NCBI GenBank assembly: GCA_003216595.1
Contig: QCIQ01000016.1
Span: 1 to 35,951, forward strand
Length of the DNA stretch: 35,951 nucleotides
Direction of reading: 5' to 3'
From: Prochlorococcus sp. AG-402-M18
GTDB lineage: Bacteria > Cyanobacteriota > Cyanobacteriia > PCC-6307 > Cyanobiaceae
Under the pieces are notes generated by a model. That model worked only from the letters and a program-made list of their open reading frames with translations, had not been told where the DNA came from and made no database searches. Numbering within the stretch: position 1 is the first letter of the stretch; every line of letters starts with the position of its first letter. The position numbers and the translations under genes were made by a program. This document shows, in pieces, positions 27,623-35,951 of this stretch.

Positions 27623-29002
27623 GTGTCTCGTTCTGTCTCTATTTATGTCTGTCAAAGTTGCGGTGCTCAAACCAGACAATTCTTTGGCCGCTGCAACAAT
27701 TGTGGAGAATGGAACTCAATAATAGAAGAAAAAATTTCTCAAAAATCAGATAAATCTATTTACACAAAGATTAATTCTTCAAATAAGAAATCTCCCTATC
27801 GTTCAGAACTAATAAGCCAGACAAAAAACCAAATTATTGATCGTATTCCAAGTGGATATGAAGAATTAGACAGGGTACTTGGAGGAGGTTTAGTGCCTGG
27901 ATCACTTGTATTAATTGGAGGAGACCCAGGAATTGGGAAAAGCACTCTCATTTTGCAAAGTGCGACTTCAATGGCTCATCAAAGATCAGTCCTTTATGTA
28001 GCTGCTGAAGAATCTGCTCAACAAGTAAAACTCAGATGGAATCGAATTGATGATTCTGAATCCAATCTTCATTTACTCGCAGAAACAGATCTAGAGCTCG
28101 TTATAAAAGAGCTTGATTATTTGAAGCCTGAAGTTGCTGTGATTGATAGCATTCAAGCTTTGCATGATCAAAATTTATCAAGTTCGCCTGGCTCAGTTGC
28201 TCAAGTTAGAGAATGTTCTGCAGCTTTACAGCAAATTGCCAAACGAGAAAACATTTCCCTTTTAATCATTGGGCACGTTACGAAGGATGGAATGTTAGCC
28301 GGACCAAAAGTTCTTGAGCATCTTGTAGATGCAGTACTTACTTTTGAAGGTGATCGCTTTGCCTCACACAGACTTCTAAGAGGCGTGAAAAATCGATTTG
28401 GTGCAACTTGTGAGCTTGGAGTCTTTGAAATGCAAGCAGATGGATTATCGGAGGTATCTAATCCAAGTGAATTATTTTTAAGCAAGACCTCTGCACCTGG
28501 AATTTCAACAATCGTCACTTGCGAAGGAACAAGACCATTAGCCATAGATATACAAGCACTTTTAAATCCCACCAGTTATGCAAGTCCACGAAGAACCACC
28601 ACTGGTGTTGAGATAAACAGGCTTCATCAAATCTTGGCAGTTCTAGAAAAAAACATGAATCTTTCCCTCTCAAGATATGATTGTTATCTTGCTGTAGCTG
28701 GGGGATTAGAAGTAGAAGAACCTGGGGCTGACCTGGGAATAGCGGCTGCAATAGTTTCGAGCTTTAAAGATGTTGAACTTGAAGAAGGTGTGGTTTTTAT
28801 AGGAGAAATAGGTTTAGCTGGTCAATTAAGATTAGTAAGACAGATGCAACAAAGAATTAATGAAGTGATAAGACTTGGATATAAGAAATTAGTTATTCCA
28901 GATGGAATAGATACAAGTGAGTTTGCAACTGATAAAAAATTAAAAATATTAAAAGCTTGTAATATAAATGAAGCATTAATCTATGCTTTAAATAAAAATT
29001 AA
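27623..29002 (+). CDS. radA: DNA repair protein RadA
   Basis: RecA-like branch-migration ATPase of recombination. 459 residues: a C4 zinc finger at the start (Cys10, 13, 24, 27), Walker A GGDPGIGKST near 92-101, the RadA-specific KNRFGATCELGVF, and a C-terminal Lon-protease-like domain (YLAVAGGLEVEEPGADLGIAAAI) without proteolytic function. GTG start is placed just before the zinc finger. Ends 16 bp from the convergent ycf3. Confidence 0.95.
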   Translation: MSRSVSIYVCQSCGAQTRQFFGRCNNCGEWNSIIEEKISQKSDKSIYTKINSSNKKSPYRSELISQTKNQIIDRIPSGYEELDRVLGGGLVPGSLVLIGGDPGIGKSTLILQSATSMAHQRSVLYVAAEESAQQVKLRWNRIDDSESNLHLLAETDLELVIKELDYLKPEVAVIDSIQALHDQNLSSSPGSVAQVRECSAALQQIAKRENISLLIIGHVTKDGMLAGPKVLEHLVDAVLTFEGDRFASHRLLRGVKNRFGATCELGVFEMQADGLSEVSNPSELFLSKTSAPGISTIVTCEGTRPLAIDIQALLNPTSYASPRRTTTGVEINRLHQILAVLEKNMNLSLSRYDCYLAVAGGLEVEEPGADLGIAAAIVSSFKDVELEEGVVFIGEIGLAGQLRLVRQMQQRINEVIRLGYKKLVIPDGIDTSEFATDKKLKILKACNINEALIYALNKN

Positions 29003-29018
29003 GCCTCGTTTTAATTAC

Positions 29019-29540
29019 TTACAAGTAAACATCAACATTTCCTCTGCCTGTTGTCTTAAGCCAATTCTCTATATCTAAATACCCTCCTGGATATAAACGA
29101 ACAGCTTTACTCCAAACTTCAGCTGCCTGATCGAACCAGATATCACCCTCATCTTGATTACCATTTCTTTGGGCCATTCTGCCTCTTTTTTCATAAATTA
29201 ACCCCATATTTTTTAAGCAAGATGGCTGCTTTGGATTTTGGCTTAAAGCTTTTTTATATGTATTTAGTGCTTTCTCTTCATCTCCATTACTCATATAAAT
29301 TATTGCCATGTTTTTTAATGTCTCTCCTCTATCAACTTGATTGTCTTCAAGTTTTAAGCTCTCTTCATAATATTCAAGAGCCTCTGAGTAATCCCCATCA
29401 TTTTGAGCTGCTAAACCTTTTCGATAATACAGATAGGCTTCTTTTTCTTTTGAGGCAATTGGCATTACTTTCACTATTCCCTCAGCCATCTTCGTAAAGG
29501 CCTTATCAAGAAAATTGTCCTTGTTTTGACTTCTAGGCAC
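29019..29540 (-). CDS. ycf3: Photosystem I assembly protein Ycf3 (TPR protein)
   Basis: Thylakoid-associated chaperone for photosystem I assembly with three tetratricopeptide repeats (about 35-68, 72-105 and 120-153; for example [24 protein letters not shown] and [23 protein letters not shown]). The frame is open to 29615, but homologues begin PRSQ-DNFxDK, and a GTG at 29538-29540 gives exactly 173 residues, the family length, so I use it. Ends [14 protein letters not shown]. Convergent with radA; divergent from the copper ATPase across 161 bp that hold a palindrome. Confidence 0.93.
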   Translation of the reverse strand: MPRSQNKDNFLDKAFTKMAEGIVKVMPIASKEKEAYLYYRKGLAAQNDGDYSEALEYYEESLKLEDNQVDRGETLKNMAIIYMSNGDEEKALNTYKKALSQNPKQPSCLKNMGLIYEKRGRMAQRNGNQDEGDIWFDQAAEVWSKAVRLYPGGYLDIENWLKTTGRGNVDVYL

Positions 29541-29559
29541 GATTGAACCAATATCAATA

Positions 29560-29573
29560 GATATAATTATATC
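29560..29573. promoter_or_regulatory. Palindromic TATAAT element between ycf3 and the copper ATPase gene
   Basis: A perfect 14-base palindrome, GATATAATTATATC, offers a consensus -10 box (TATAAT) on both strands. On the minus strand it would give a ycf3 leader of about 15-20 nt; on the plus strand a leader of about 125 nt. No good -35 is seen on the ycf3 side. Promoter role is inference. Confidence 0.45.
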
Positions 29574-29701
29574 CTGCCTGGAAATAGAAAAAATATATAG
29601 AAATAATGAAACCAATTTTTGTGTATTAATAAATTATTAAATGAATGCAACATGCTTTTTATTTATTAAATTTAGAATAAGTTTCCAAAATTTATATCCC
29701 C

Positions 29702-32032
29702 TTGAGCAACAAAAAGATTGCCCAAAGCAAAAATTCAATTCTTCTTGATATAGATGGAATGAAATGCGGAAGTTGTGTTCAGGCAGTTGAAAGAATACTT
29801 AAAAGCCACCCAAACATAAAAAATGCAAGCGTGAATTTAGTTACAAAAACGGCTTTTATAGAAACTAAAGGGCCTAATAATTCCGTATCGGATGTAATAC
29901 AAACACTGACATCCAAGGGTTTCCCATCAAGGGAAAGAACTGATCAAACTACTTTAAACACAACCGAACTAGAGATAAACGACAATCTGAATTTATGGAA
30001 TAAATGGCGACAACTAATAGTCGCTACTTCATTACTAATCCTCTCTGGGTTGGGACATTTAGTAGAGGGTCAACAAATATCTTTTCCAGTTATTGGTTCA
30101 TTACCTTTTCACGCTGCACTCGCAACATTTTCTTTACTCGGCCCGGGAAAATCAATCCTAAAAGCAGGCTTAAAGTCAGCAATCATGCTTACACCGACTA
30201 TGGATACGTTAGTCAGCCTTGGTGTAATGAGTGCTTATATTGCAAGCATAATTGCACTAATTTGGCCAACAGTTGGGTGGCCATGTTTTTTCAATGAGCC
30301 AGTCATGCTGCTTGGATTTGTTTTATTGGGACGTTTTCTAGAGGAAAGAGCTAGATTAAACACAGGCACAGCATTAAAAGAATTAGCAAAGTTACAACCC
30401 GAAACAGCCAATCTAATATTAGAAAACAATGAAATTCGTGAAATTCGAATAGGTGCCCTAAGACCAGGTGAGAAAATTCAATTATTAGCTGGGGATAGAA
30501 TCCCAGTAGATGGTTTGGTTATCGAAGGAAATTCGGCCATAGATGTCTCAAGTTTAACTGGTGAATCTTTACCTCTAGAAGCAACACCAGGCATTGAGCT
30601 TCCCTCTGGCAGCCTAAATTTAGAGTCAACAATTATTTTAGAAGTTCAAAAAATAGGATCAGATACTGCAATAGCAAAAATAATCAGTTTGGTTGAAGAA
30701 GCCCAAGCTAGAAAAGCACCAATTCAGGGATTAGCAGACAAGGTAGCAGGCATGTTCTGCTATGGGGTCACCACTCTTGCTTTAATGACTTTTATTTTTT
30801 GGTGGAAAATAGGAACGAGGATATGGCCAGAAGTTTTAGAAGTCTCTAATACAGGTTTTATGCAAAGCCATCATTTGCATGATCATTTAATGAATACACC
30901 TCAAACACCACTTGGGCTGTCATTTCAATTAGCAATAGCTGTTTTAGTTGTGGCCTGTCCATGTGCTCTAGGACTTGCCACACCAACGGTAATAACAGTT
31001 GCCTCGGGGGAAGCTGCTAAACGAGGATGGCTTTTCAAAGGTGGAGATGTCATAGAAATGGCATCCAAAATAAGTCAAATTATTTTTGATAAAACAGGCA
31101 CACTTACAATTGGAAGACCTCTTGTTGTTGGCTCCTGGGAAAACAAAAAGTCAGAAAGAAATGTCATGCTCAAATTGGCGGCAAGCATTGAACAAGATAG
31201 CCGACATCCGCTGGCCCAAGCAATTATTCAAGAAGCACATAAAAAAGAACTTAAACTAGAAAAAGTTTCACAATCAACTACATATCCAGGGAAAGGATTA
31301 GCTGGCGAAATTAATAATTTAGAAGGACTGATCAGAGTCGGAACTCCTGAATGGATAAAAAGTGAAGGAATTGAATGGAATGAAATGATTGAAAACCATT
31401 TCATTCTTTCGAAAAGAAAAGCTCAATCAATAGTTGCAGTAGCTCTGAAGAAGAAATTATTAGGTTTTTTCTTGATTGATGACCAAGTCAGAAAAGATGC
31501 TTTACTTTCAATTAATAAATTACGCGCAAGAGGTTTTTCATTAAGTTTGTTCAGTGGCGATAGAGATTCAGCCGTCTTATCTTTAGGTGAAAAATTAGGC
31601 TTTAGTACCAAACAAATTTCATGGCAAATGTTACCTTCAGACAAGCTAAATAAATTGAACTTATTAAAAAATAATGGTTTAGTGGCGATGATAGGTGATG
31701 GAATTAATGATGCCCCAGCTCTTGCAGCAGCTGACTTGGGAGTAGCGATAGGAACAGGAACTCAAATCGCACAAGATTCTGCTGATCTTGTTCTGCTTGG
31801 AGAAAACTTGGAAGCCCTTCCAAATGCTTTAAAGCTTTCAAAACAAGCAATGCTCAAAATAAAACAAAATCTTGCATGGGCATTTGGATACAACTTAATT
31901 GCTTTACCAATCGCGGCAGGATTACTTTTACCATCCTCGGGCTTATTACTATCTCCTCCATTGGCGGCTTTACTTATGGCTTTGAGCTCTATAAGTGTGG
32001 TATTTAATGCTTTATCTTTGAAGTCACAATGA
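29702..32032 (+). CDS. Copper-transporting P-type (P1B) ATPase
   Basis: Pumps Cu(I) across a membrane, for supply to plastocyanin and cytochrome oxidase or for efflux. 776 residues. One N-terminal HMA domain with Cys22 and Cys25 (GMKCGSC), eight membrane helices, the transport motif CPC at 419-421 (VACPCALGLATPT), actuator SLTGES, phosphorylation site DKTGT at 463-467, HP motif DSRHPLAQA, and MIGDGINDAPALAAADLGVAIG. TTG start, fitted to the HMA domain. It resembles PacS/CtaA; which one cannot be decided. Its stop overlaps the tmk start (ATGA). Confidence 0.93.
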   Translation: MSNKKIAQSKNSILLDIDGMKCGSCVQAVERILKSHPNIKNASVNLVTKTAFIETKGPNNSVSDVIQTLTSKGFPSRERTDQTTLNTTELEINDNLNLWNKWRQLIVATSLLILSGLGHLVEGQQISFPVIGSLPFHAALATFSLLGPGKSILKAGLKSAIMLTPTMDTLVSLGVMSAYIASIIALIWPTVGWPCFFNEPVMLLGFVLLGRFLEERARLNTGTALKELAKLQPETANLILENNEIREIRIGALRPGEKIQLLAGDRIPVDGLVIEGNSAIDVSSLTGESLPLEATPGIELPSGSLNLESTIILEVQKIGSDTAIAKIISLVEEAQARKAPIQGLADKVAGMFCYGVTTLALMTFIFWWKIGTRIWPEVLEVSNTGFMQSHHLHDHLMNTPQTPLGLSFQLAIAVLVVACPCALGLATPTVITVASGEAAKRGWLFKGGDVIEMASKISQIIFDKTGTLTIGRPLVVGSWENKKSERNVMLKLAASIEQDSRHPLAQAIIQEAHKKELKLEKVSQSTTYPGKGLAGEINNLEGLIRVGTPEWIKSEGIEWNEMIENHFILSKRKAQSIVAVALKKKLLGFFLIDDQVRKDALLSINKLRARGFSLSLFSGDRDSAVLSLGEKLGFSTKQISWQMLPSDKLNKLNLLKNNGLVAMIGDGINDAPALAAADLGVAIGTGTQIAQDSADLVLLGENLEALPNALKLSKQAMLKIKQNLAWAFGYNLIALPIAAGLLLPSSGLLLSPPLAALLMALSSISVVFNALSLKSQ

Positions 32033-32664
32033 AAGGGAAATTTATTGTTTTTGAGGGTATTGATGGCTCTGGAAAAACCACTCAAATCAATCAATTATCA
32101 AAATGGCTTATTAGCACTAACCTTATTCCTGAAAATAATCAATTAGTGATCACTAGAGAACCGGGAGGGACTGAATTAGGAAAATCCATAAGATCACTTT
32201 TATTAGATACCTCTAAAACAAAAAGCCCAGATTCTATTACAGAGCTTTTGCTTTATGCCGCAGATAGATCACAACATGTAAATGAGATTATTCGTCCAAC
32301 TTTAAATAAAGGTGATTGGATAATCAGCGACAGATTTTGTGGGTCCACACTTGCTTATCAAGGTTATGGAAGAAAGTTAGATATAAAGTTAATTAAAGAT
32401 CTAGAAAATATAGCCACACAGGGAATTTATCCAGATATCACATTTCTACTAGACATACCTGTTGAAGAAAGTATAAAGAGAAGGATAAATAGGAAAGAGG
32501 ATCGAATAGAAAAAGAAGGTAGAGAATTTTTATCAAATGTTTCTCTAGGCTTTCAAGCATTGTCTGAGGACAGTAAATGGAAAAAAATATCTGCTATTAA
32601 CTCTAAAGAAAACATCATATCTGAGATTCAATCTGAGATAAAGAAGTTAATAAAAAACAAATAA
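32029..32664 (+). CDS. tmk: Thymidylate kinase
   Basis: Phosphorylates dTMP to dTDP. 211 residues with P-loop FEGIDGSGKTTQ (8-19), the REPGGTELG block, the DRF motif in ISDRFCGSTLAYQGYGR and the LID region (RINRKEDRIEKEG). ATG overlaps the ATPase stop by four bases and the stop is 1 bp from holB, so the three genes are probably translated together. Confidence 0.96.
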   Translation: MKGKFIVFEGIDGSGKTTQINQLSKWLISTNLIPENNQLVITREPGGTELGKSIRSLLLDTSKTKSPDSITELLLYAADRSQHVNEIIRPTLNKGDWIISDRFCGSTLAYQGYGRKLDIKLIKDLENIATQGIYPDITFLLDIPVEESIKRRINRKEDRIEKEGREFLSNVSLGFQALSEDSKWKKISAINSKENIISEIQSEIKKLIKNK

Positions 32665-32665
32665 A

Positions 32666-33625
32666 ATGGATGATTTTGAAAATATATATGGACAACATTT
32701 AGCAATTGAAATTTTAAAGTCTGCTATTTCAAAAGAACATATTTCTCCTGCTTATCTATTCTCTGGACCAGCAGGCGTTGGAAGAAAAAAAACTGCTAGA
32801 ATTTTTATTAAAACTATTCTTGACAAAAATCAAGACAAAAGAAGTACAAAAAGGAAAATAGAAAGCAATAATCATCCTGACTTATTATGGATAGAACCAT
32901 CTTATATAGTGCAAGGTAAAAGTATTTCTCAAAAGCAAGCAAGAGAAGAAAGTATAAGCATTAAATCACCTCCGCAAATTAGGCTAAATCAAATTAAAGA
33001 AATAATAGAATTTCTAGGAAAAAAGCCATTTGAATCAGAAAAAAGCATAGTGATAATTGAAGATATTGAAAGAATAAATGAATCAGCATCCAATGCATTA
33101 TTAAAGACTCTTGAAGAGACAAATACAGGATTATTTATTCTTATCACTCAAAGGCCAGAAAAATTATTATCAACCATTAGATCTAGATGTCAGATAGTTC
33201 CATTTGTACGTTTGAATGATAATGAAGTAAACAAAATTATTGATAAATTAGAGAATATTGAAGAAATAGATGATATTCCTCATGAAAAGCTTAAAGAATT
33301 AATCGATTTTTCATATGGATCGCCTGGAAGATACCTCATAAATCTTAAATATTGGTTATCCATCCCTAGTCCATTAAGACAAAAGCTAGAGATACAATTA
33401 ACTAATCAAATTGAGTTACTCAAACTAGCAAAGGAGATTACTGATGAACTAAATATAGAGCAACAACTATGGTTTATTGATTTCCAACAAAATAGAGCAT
33501 GGGAAAAAGAAAAAAATTCAAATATGGTTAAAAAACTTGAAGAGCTAAGAAAACAATTATTAAAACATGTGCAACCGCGGCTTGCTTGGGAAGTTGCCCT
33601 ATTAGAGATAAACTTGATTGATTAA
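32666..33625 (+). CDS. holB: DNA polymerase III delta' subunit
   Basis: Clamp-loader subunit, AAA+ fold, 319 residues. The P-loop is altered ([12 protein letters not shown]), as is common for the non-hydrolysing delta' subunit, while the sensor/arginine-finger motif [10 protein letters not shown] and [13 protein letters not shown]-like block are conserved ([15 protein letters not shown]). The zinc-binding cysteine cluster of many bacterial delta' proteins is missing; the only Cys is in the SRC motif. Follows tmk by 1 bp. Its TAA shares the bases TTAA with the stop of rpaA on the other strand. Confidence 0.9.
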   Translation: MDDFENIYGQHLAIEILKSAISKEHISPAYLFSGPAGVGRKKTARIFIKTILDKNQDKRSTKRKIESNNHPDLLWIEPSYIVQGKSISQKQAREESISIKSPPQIRLNQIKEIIEFLGKKPFESEKSIVIIEDIERINESASNALLKTLEETNTGLFILITQRPEKLLSTIRSRCQIVPFVRLNDNEVNKIIDKLENIEEIDDIPHEKLKELIDFSYGSPGRYLINLKYWLSIPSPLRQKLEIQLTNQIELLKLAKEITDELNIEQQLWFIDFQQNRAWEKEKNSNMVKKLEELRKQLLKHVQPRLAWEVALLEINLID

Positions 33626-34419
33626 GCAATCACTCTTTCATCCGTATTATTTTTAAAAGAGTTAGTTTCTATAGATTTAGTTATTAATGGTTGAATTTCA
33701 TTTATTTTATCTCCAGTTGGTAATTCCAAGCAATATCCCGCACCATATACAGTCTTAATGAATCTTGGTTTTCTTGGATCAGGTTCAAGTTTTGTTCTCA
33801 AATGTCTTACATGCACTCGTATTGTCTCAATATCATCGTCAGGCTCATATCCCCAAACTTCTTTCAAAATTAGAGATGGTGCAACTGTCTGACCATGCCT
33901 TTGCATCAAACAATGAAGCAATTCAAACTCCAAATGAGTCAAACGAACGGGAGATTCGAACCAGATCGCTTCAAATCTCTCAGGGACAAGTGTAAGAGGC
34001 CCGTAATTGAGTATTTCTTGCTGATTATTACTTCCTAATGGAGCACGATTGGTTCTTCTCAACAAAGCCTTGATCCTGACTTGTAATTCCTCTAGATCAA
34101 ACGGTTTGGTTATGTAATCATCGGCACCAGAATTAAAACCCGTTACTTTGTCCTTGATACCACCCAAAGCAGTAATCATAAGAATAGGTATAGCTGATGT
34201 TCTTTCATCTCTTCTTAATCGTTGACAAAGAGTTAAACCATCTACTTTAGGAAGCATTAAATCAAGAAGAATGAGATCAGGCGCATATTGGAGAGCTAGC
34301 GCTTGACCCTTGATACCGTCCTCAGCTTTTTGGACATCAAAACCTGTGTGCTCTAGATGCCCTGCAACCAGATCTCTCATGTCTTGGTCGTCTTCAATGA
34401 GTAAAATGCAAGGCTTCAT
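33622..34419 (-). CDS. rpaA: OmpR-type response regulator RpaA
   Basis: Master output regulator of the cyanobacterial clock in species with SasA/KaiC; 265 residues. Receiver domain 4-118 with phospho-acceptor Asp53 ([13 protein letters not shown]), acidic pair Glu9-Asp10-Asp11 and Lys in [13 protein letters not shown]; winged-helix DNA-binding domain from about 135 to 235, then a polar tail. The sequence matches RpaA closely and differs from RpaB in this window (26769-27515). The ATG start is clear. A long gene-free leader lies upstream. Confidence 0.93.
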   Translation of the reverse strand: MKPCILLIEDDQDMRDLVAGHLEHTGFDVQKAEDGIKGQALALQYAPDLILLDLMLPKVDGLTLCQRLRRDERTSAIPILMITALGGIKDKVTGFNSGADDYITKPFDLEELQVRIKALLRRTNRAPLGSNNQQEILNYGPLTLVPERFEAIWFESPVRLTHLEFELLHCLMQRHGQTVAPSLILKEVWGYEPDDDIETIRVHVRHLRTKLEPDPRKPRFIKTVYGAGYCLELPTGDKINEIQPLITKSIETNSFKNNTDERVIA

Positions 34420-34781
34420 TAATAATTGCCCAAGTTAAAAAGTACCCGCAAGAGCGATTACTAAAGATTCACATGATTCTCTCAAAATTTTGTTTTTATT
34501 GCAGAATTCGGGAAATTCGGTTTATCGAGGCCTAATCGACAAGATCAATTGATATAACTGGTTTTTCATCCCTGAGAATACCCAAAAAGCCTAAACTGTC
34601 TTTAGAAAGTCTTCCGATTCCAAGGCTGTACTGTTAAGGAATTCTCAAAACTTTCATAAAAAAGCGTTCAAAAAAAATTAAAAATCATATGTTTTTATCT
34701 CGCAAATCAGAAAATATCTTTTGAAACTCATGGTCAACAAAACTATTCTGATGGTTAAAACAACTTTGCATATACTTTTTT
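34420..34781. other. Gene-free stretch upstream of rpaA
   Basis: About 360 bp with no ORF longer than about 20 codons on either strand. It must contain the rpaA promoter and leader. I see a 10-base palindrome ATCAATTGAT (34544-34553) and a tandem AATTCGG motif (34505-34520), but no HLR1-type TTACA pair and no known small-RNA motif. An unannotated small RNA is possible and not shown. Confidence 0.5.
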
Positions 34782-34803
34782 AAAAATCTCCCCGGGCGAG
34801 ATT
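34782..34803 (-). terminator. Hairpin with T run; also resembles the tRNA-Asn 3' end
   Basis: Read on the minus strand: AATCTC, seven-base loop GCCCGGG, GAGATT, then Ts. The perfect 6-bp stem with a five-T stretch could terminate transcripts from the right. The same bases (34788-34807) match the 3' end of tRNA-Asn at 17 of 20 positions, including 11 in a row, so it may be a decayed tRNA end. Confidence 0.4.
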
Positions 34804-34856
34804 TGAGTTAATTACTCCTGAATGCCTGCCCTATTTCGCTATAAAAGTATTCATAC

Positions 34857-34880
34857 AAAAAAGAGACCTTTTGAGGTCTC
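34857..34880 (-). terminator. Rho-independent terminator of tRNA-Asn
   Basis: On the minus strand: GAGACCT, loop CAAA, AGGTCTC, then six Ts. A perfect 7-bp stem 27 bp beyond the tRNA 3' end, oriented for the tRNA. Confidence 0.8.
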
Positions 34881-34906
34881 CTCAATGTTCTGTCTGCTTC
34901 TAAAAA

Positions 34907-34978
34907 CTCCCCGGGCGGGATTCGAACCTGCGACCAATCGGTTAACAGCCGATCGCTCTACCGCTGAGCTACCGAGGA
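34907..34978 (-). tRNA. tRNA-Asn (GTT)
   Basis: A full 72-nt cloverleaf. Acceptor TCCTCGG pairs with CCGGGGA (one T-G pair), discriminator G; D-arm GCTC-AGCGGTA-GAGC; anticodon loop CTGTTAA with GTT at 34944-34946; T-loop GGTTCGAATCC. The 3' CCA is not encoded, so it must be added by the CCA enzyme. Terminator at 34857-34880. Confidence 0.97.
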
Positions 34979-35007
34979 TTACAACATTAAGAACTTACCC
35001 TTGCCAG

Positions 35008-35715
35008 CTACCTATGGGCAAGTGATTTTAATTCTTGGAACACTTTTGAACCAGTATTCCAATTACTAATGCCCCCATTTTTTACAATTGCCGCCCCATC
35101 ACAAAAATTTAATTCTTCCAAACGATGAGTCACCCATATTGCTGCAATTGGATCATCGGGAGAACTTGTCAATGTTTTCATTACTTTCAAAACTGAATTT
35201 TGACTTTCAGGATCCAATAGCGCTGTGGGCTCATCAAGTAAAAGTAAATTTGAATTGCTGACAATTGCTCCTGCAAGAGCTAAACGCTGCTTTTGACCAC
35301 CACTTAAAGTATGTATGGGTCTATCCAACATTTCTCCTAAGTCCACTTTCTCAAGAGCCGATTGAATCACATCAAATAATCTGCTATGAGGAATGGTTTT
35401 AGGAGCACTAAGCATCAATTCACTTTTACAAGTTGGCATAAGCAATTGATGGTCTGGATTTTGATAAACCATTGATGGCCTAAACGAGCAGAAGATTTTT
35501 CCACTTTTTGGAGGAATTACTCCACTGATTAAACGAAACAAAGTGCTTTTACCACTCCCATTTTCACCTACTAGCATCCACAAACCAGGTTTTTCGATCG
35601 AAAAAGAGCATTGATCAATAACATTGACTTCATTAGGCCAAGAGAAAGAAACTTTATCGAATTCCAAATAGCCATGCCCTGAGGGTTTCAAAATTGAATC
35701 TCTCCTATTTTTCAA
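35008..35715 (-). CDS. ABC transporter ATP-binding protein, ECF/CbiO-like
   Basis: 235-residue ATPase subunit. Walker A GENGSGKST (about 50-58), Q-loop MVYQNPDHQLLMPT, signature LSGGQKQRLALAGA, Walker B LLLLDEPTALLDPES and H-loop VTHR are all complete, so it should be active. The QNPDHQ element points to the energy-coupling-factor (CbiO/EcfA) class, which import vitamins or metals; no membrane or substrate-binding partner is in the window, so the substrate is open. TTG start overlapping the UPF0367 stop (TTGA). The tRNA-Asn gene lies 29 bp downstream. Confidence 0.88.
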   Translation of the reverse strand: MKNRRDSILKPSGHGYLEFDKVSFSWPNEVNVIDQCSFSIEKPGLWMLVGENGSGKSTLFRLISGVIPPKSGKIFCSFRPSMVYQNPDHQLLMPTCKSELMLSAPKTIPHSRLFDVIQSALEKVDLGEMLDRPIHTLSGGQKQRLALAGAIVSNSNLLLLDEPTALLDPESQNSVLKVMKTLTSSPDDPIAAIWVTHRLEELNFCDGAAIVKNGGISNWNTGSKVFQELKSLAHR

Positions 35716-35951
35716 TTCTGAAGTGAAAAACCAGGCCTTTTACTAGTGCTACTACTGGTTTTTTCATAAATCTGTACAGCTGAAATTTCACTGACAAGAA
35801 CAGTAATTCTTTTATCTTCGACTTTTTCACAAGTCAACTCTAAATGCCTTTGATTACCTTTTTGCAGAGAATCTACAACTTCAGAGTAAAGCCTTTGAGC
35901 ATCTCCATGCTCTTTTCTCTGTACTACCAAAGGCATAGGACTTAATTTAAT
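35712..35951 (-). CDS. UPF0367 family protein (5' end beyond window)
   Basis: Small cyanobacterial protein of unknown function. The sequence SPMPLVVQRKEHGDAQRLYSEVV and then ELTCEK...ITVLVSEISAVQIYEKTSS is that of UPF0367. Family members start upstream of the SPMPL block, and the frame continues to the window edge (the last five codons read I-K-L-S-P), so the Met at 35936 is internal and the gene is cut. At least 79 residues here. Its stop overlaps the ABC ATPase start. Confidence 0.85.
   Translation of the reverse strand: MKLSPMPLVVQRKEHGDAQRLYSEVVDSLQKGNQRHLELTCEKVEDKRITVLVSEISAVQIYEKTSSSTSKRPGFSLQN

Noticed and set aside
29541-29615. 25-residue hydrophobic extension of Ycf3
   Set aside because: The GTG at 29540 gives exactly the 173-residue family length, and the extension overlaps the candidate promoter.
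34822-35025. 67-codon frame over the tRNA-Asn region on the plus strand
   Set aside because: Its middle (AGFEPATNRLTADRSTAELPR) is the antisense translation of a tRNA, a well-known false protein.

Overview
The window is a compact, AT-rich stretch of core chromosome from a marine picocyanobacterium. It is almost certainly Prochlorococcus. The protein sequences resemble low-light-adapted NATL-type strains as I remember them, but that strain assignment is inference without a database search. The evidence for the genus is the gene set (cyanobacterial NDH-1 genes, pds/crtB carotenoid genes, RpaA and RpaB, Ycf3, Ycf34, a PedR-like regulator, a UPF0367 protein), very short intergenic gaps, AT-rich codon use, and many TTG and GTG starts.

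Layout. 84-1670 is a membrane-anchored DUF3352 protein. 1812-7278 (+) runs gltA, ndhA-ndhI-ndhG-ndhE, NAD kinase and a CYTH protein; an unlabelled 50-codon gene follows at 7373-7525. A PedR-like LuxR regulator (-) and metF (+) diverge at 7.8 kb. 15488-8762 (-) is a likely long transcription unit: zeta-carotene isomerase (Z-ISO/NnrU family), ndhF, ndhD, scpA and a sugar-phosphate nucleotidyltransferase. RbcR diverges from it at 15598. 17548-16545 (-) is ndhM overlapping a DUF3172 gene, and 17653-20061 (+) holds pds and crtB. An RRM protein and a tRNA nucleotidyltransferase (-) diverge from ycf34 and tsaB (+). 27515-22765 (-) is rpaB-plsX-fabH-fabD-plsC. Then come radA (+), ycf3 (-), a copper P-type ATPase with tmk and holB (+), rpaA (-), a gene-poor stretch with tRNA-Asn and its terminator, and finally an ABC ATPase and a UPF0367 gene cut by the right edge.

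How it fits together. Seven NDH-1 subunits (A, I, G, E, D, F, M) are encoded at three loci. Three steps at the head of carotenoid synthesis (crtB, pds, Z-ISO) lie within 5.5 kb. Fatty-acid and phosphatidate synthesis genes follow the redox/light regulator gene rpaB directly. Both cyanobacterial OmpR regulators, RpaA and RpaB, are present about 6 kb apart.

I found no defence system, prophage, CRISPR array or intact mobile element, and nothing that I would call a new multi-gene system. The most interesting leads are small: a degenerate copy of the tRNA-Asn 3' end about 100 bp beyond the tRNA, a possible ATA start for citrate synthase, an NtcA-type site in front of ndhI, the ndhM-DUF3172 overlap, an unlabelled 50-aa gene, and a palindromic promoter-like element between ycf3 and the copper ATPase.
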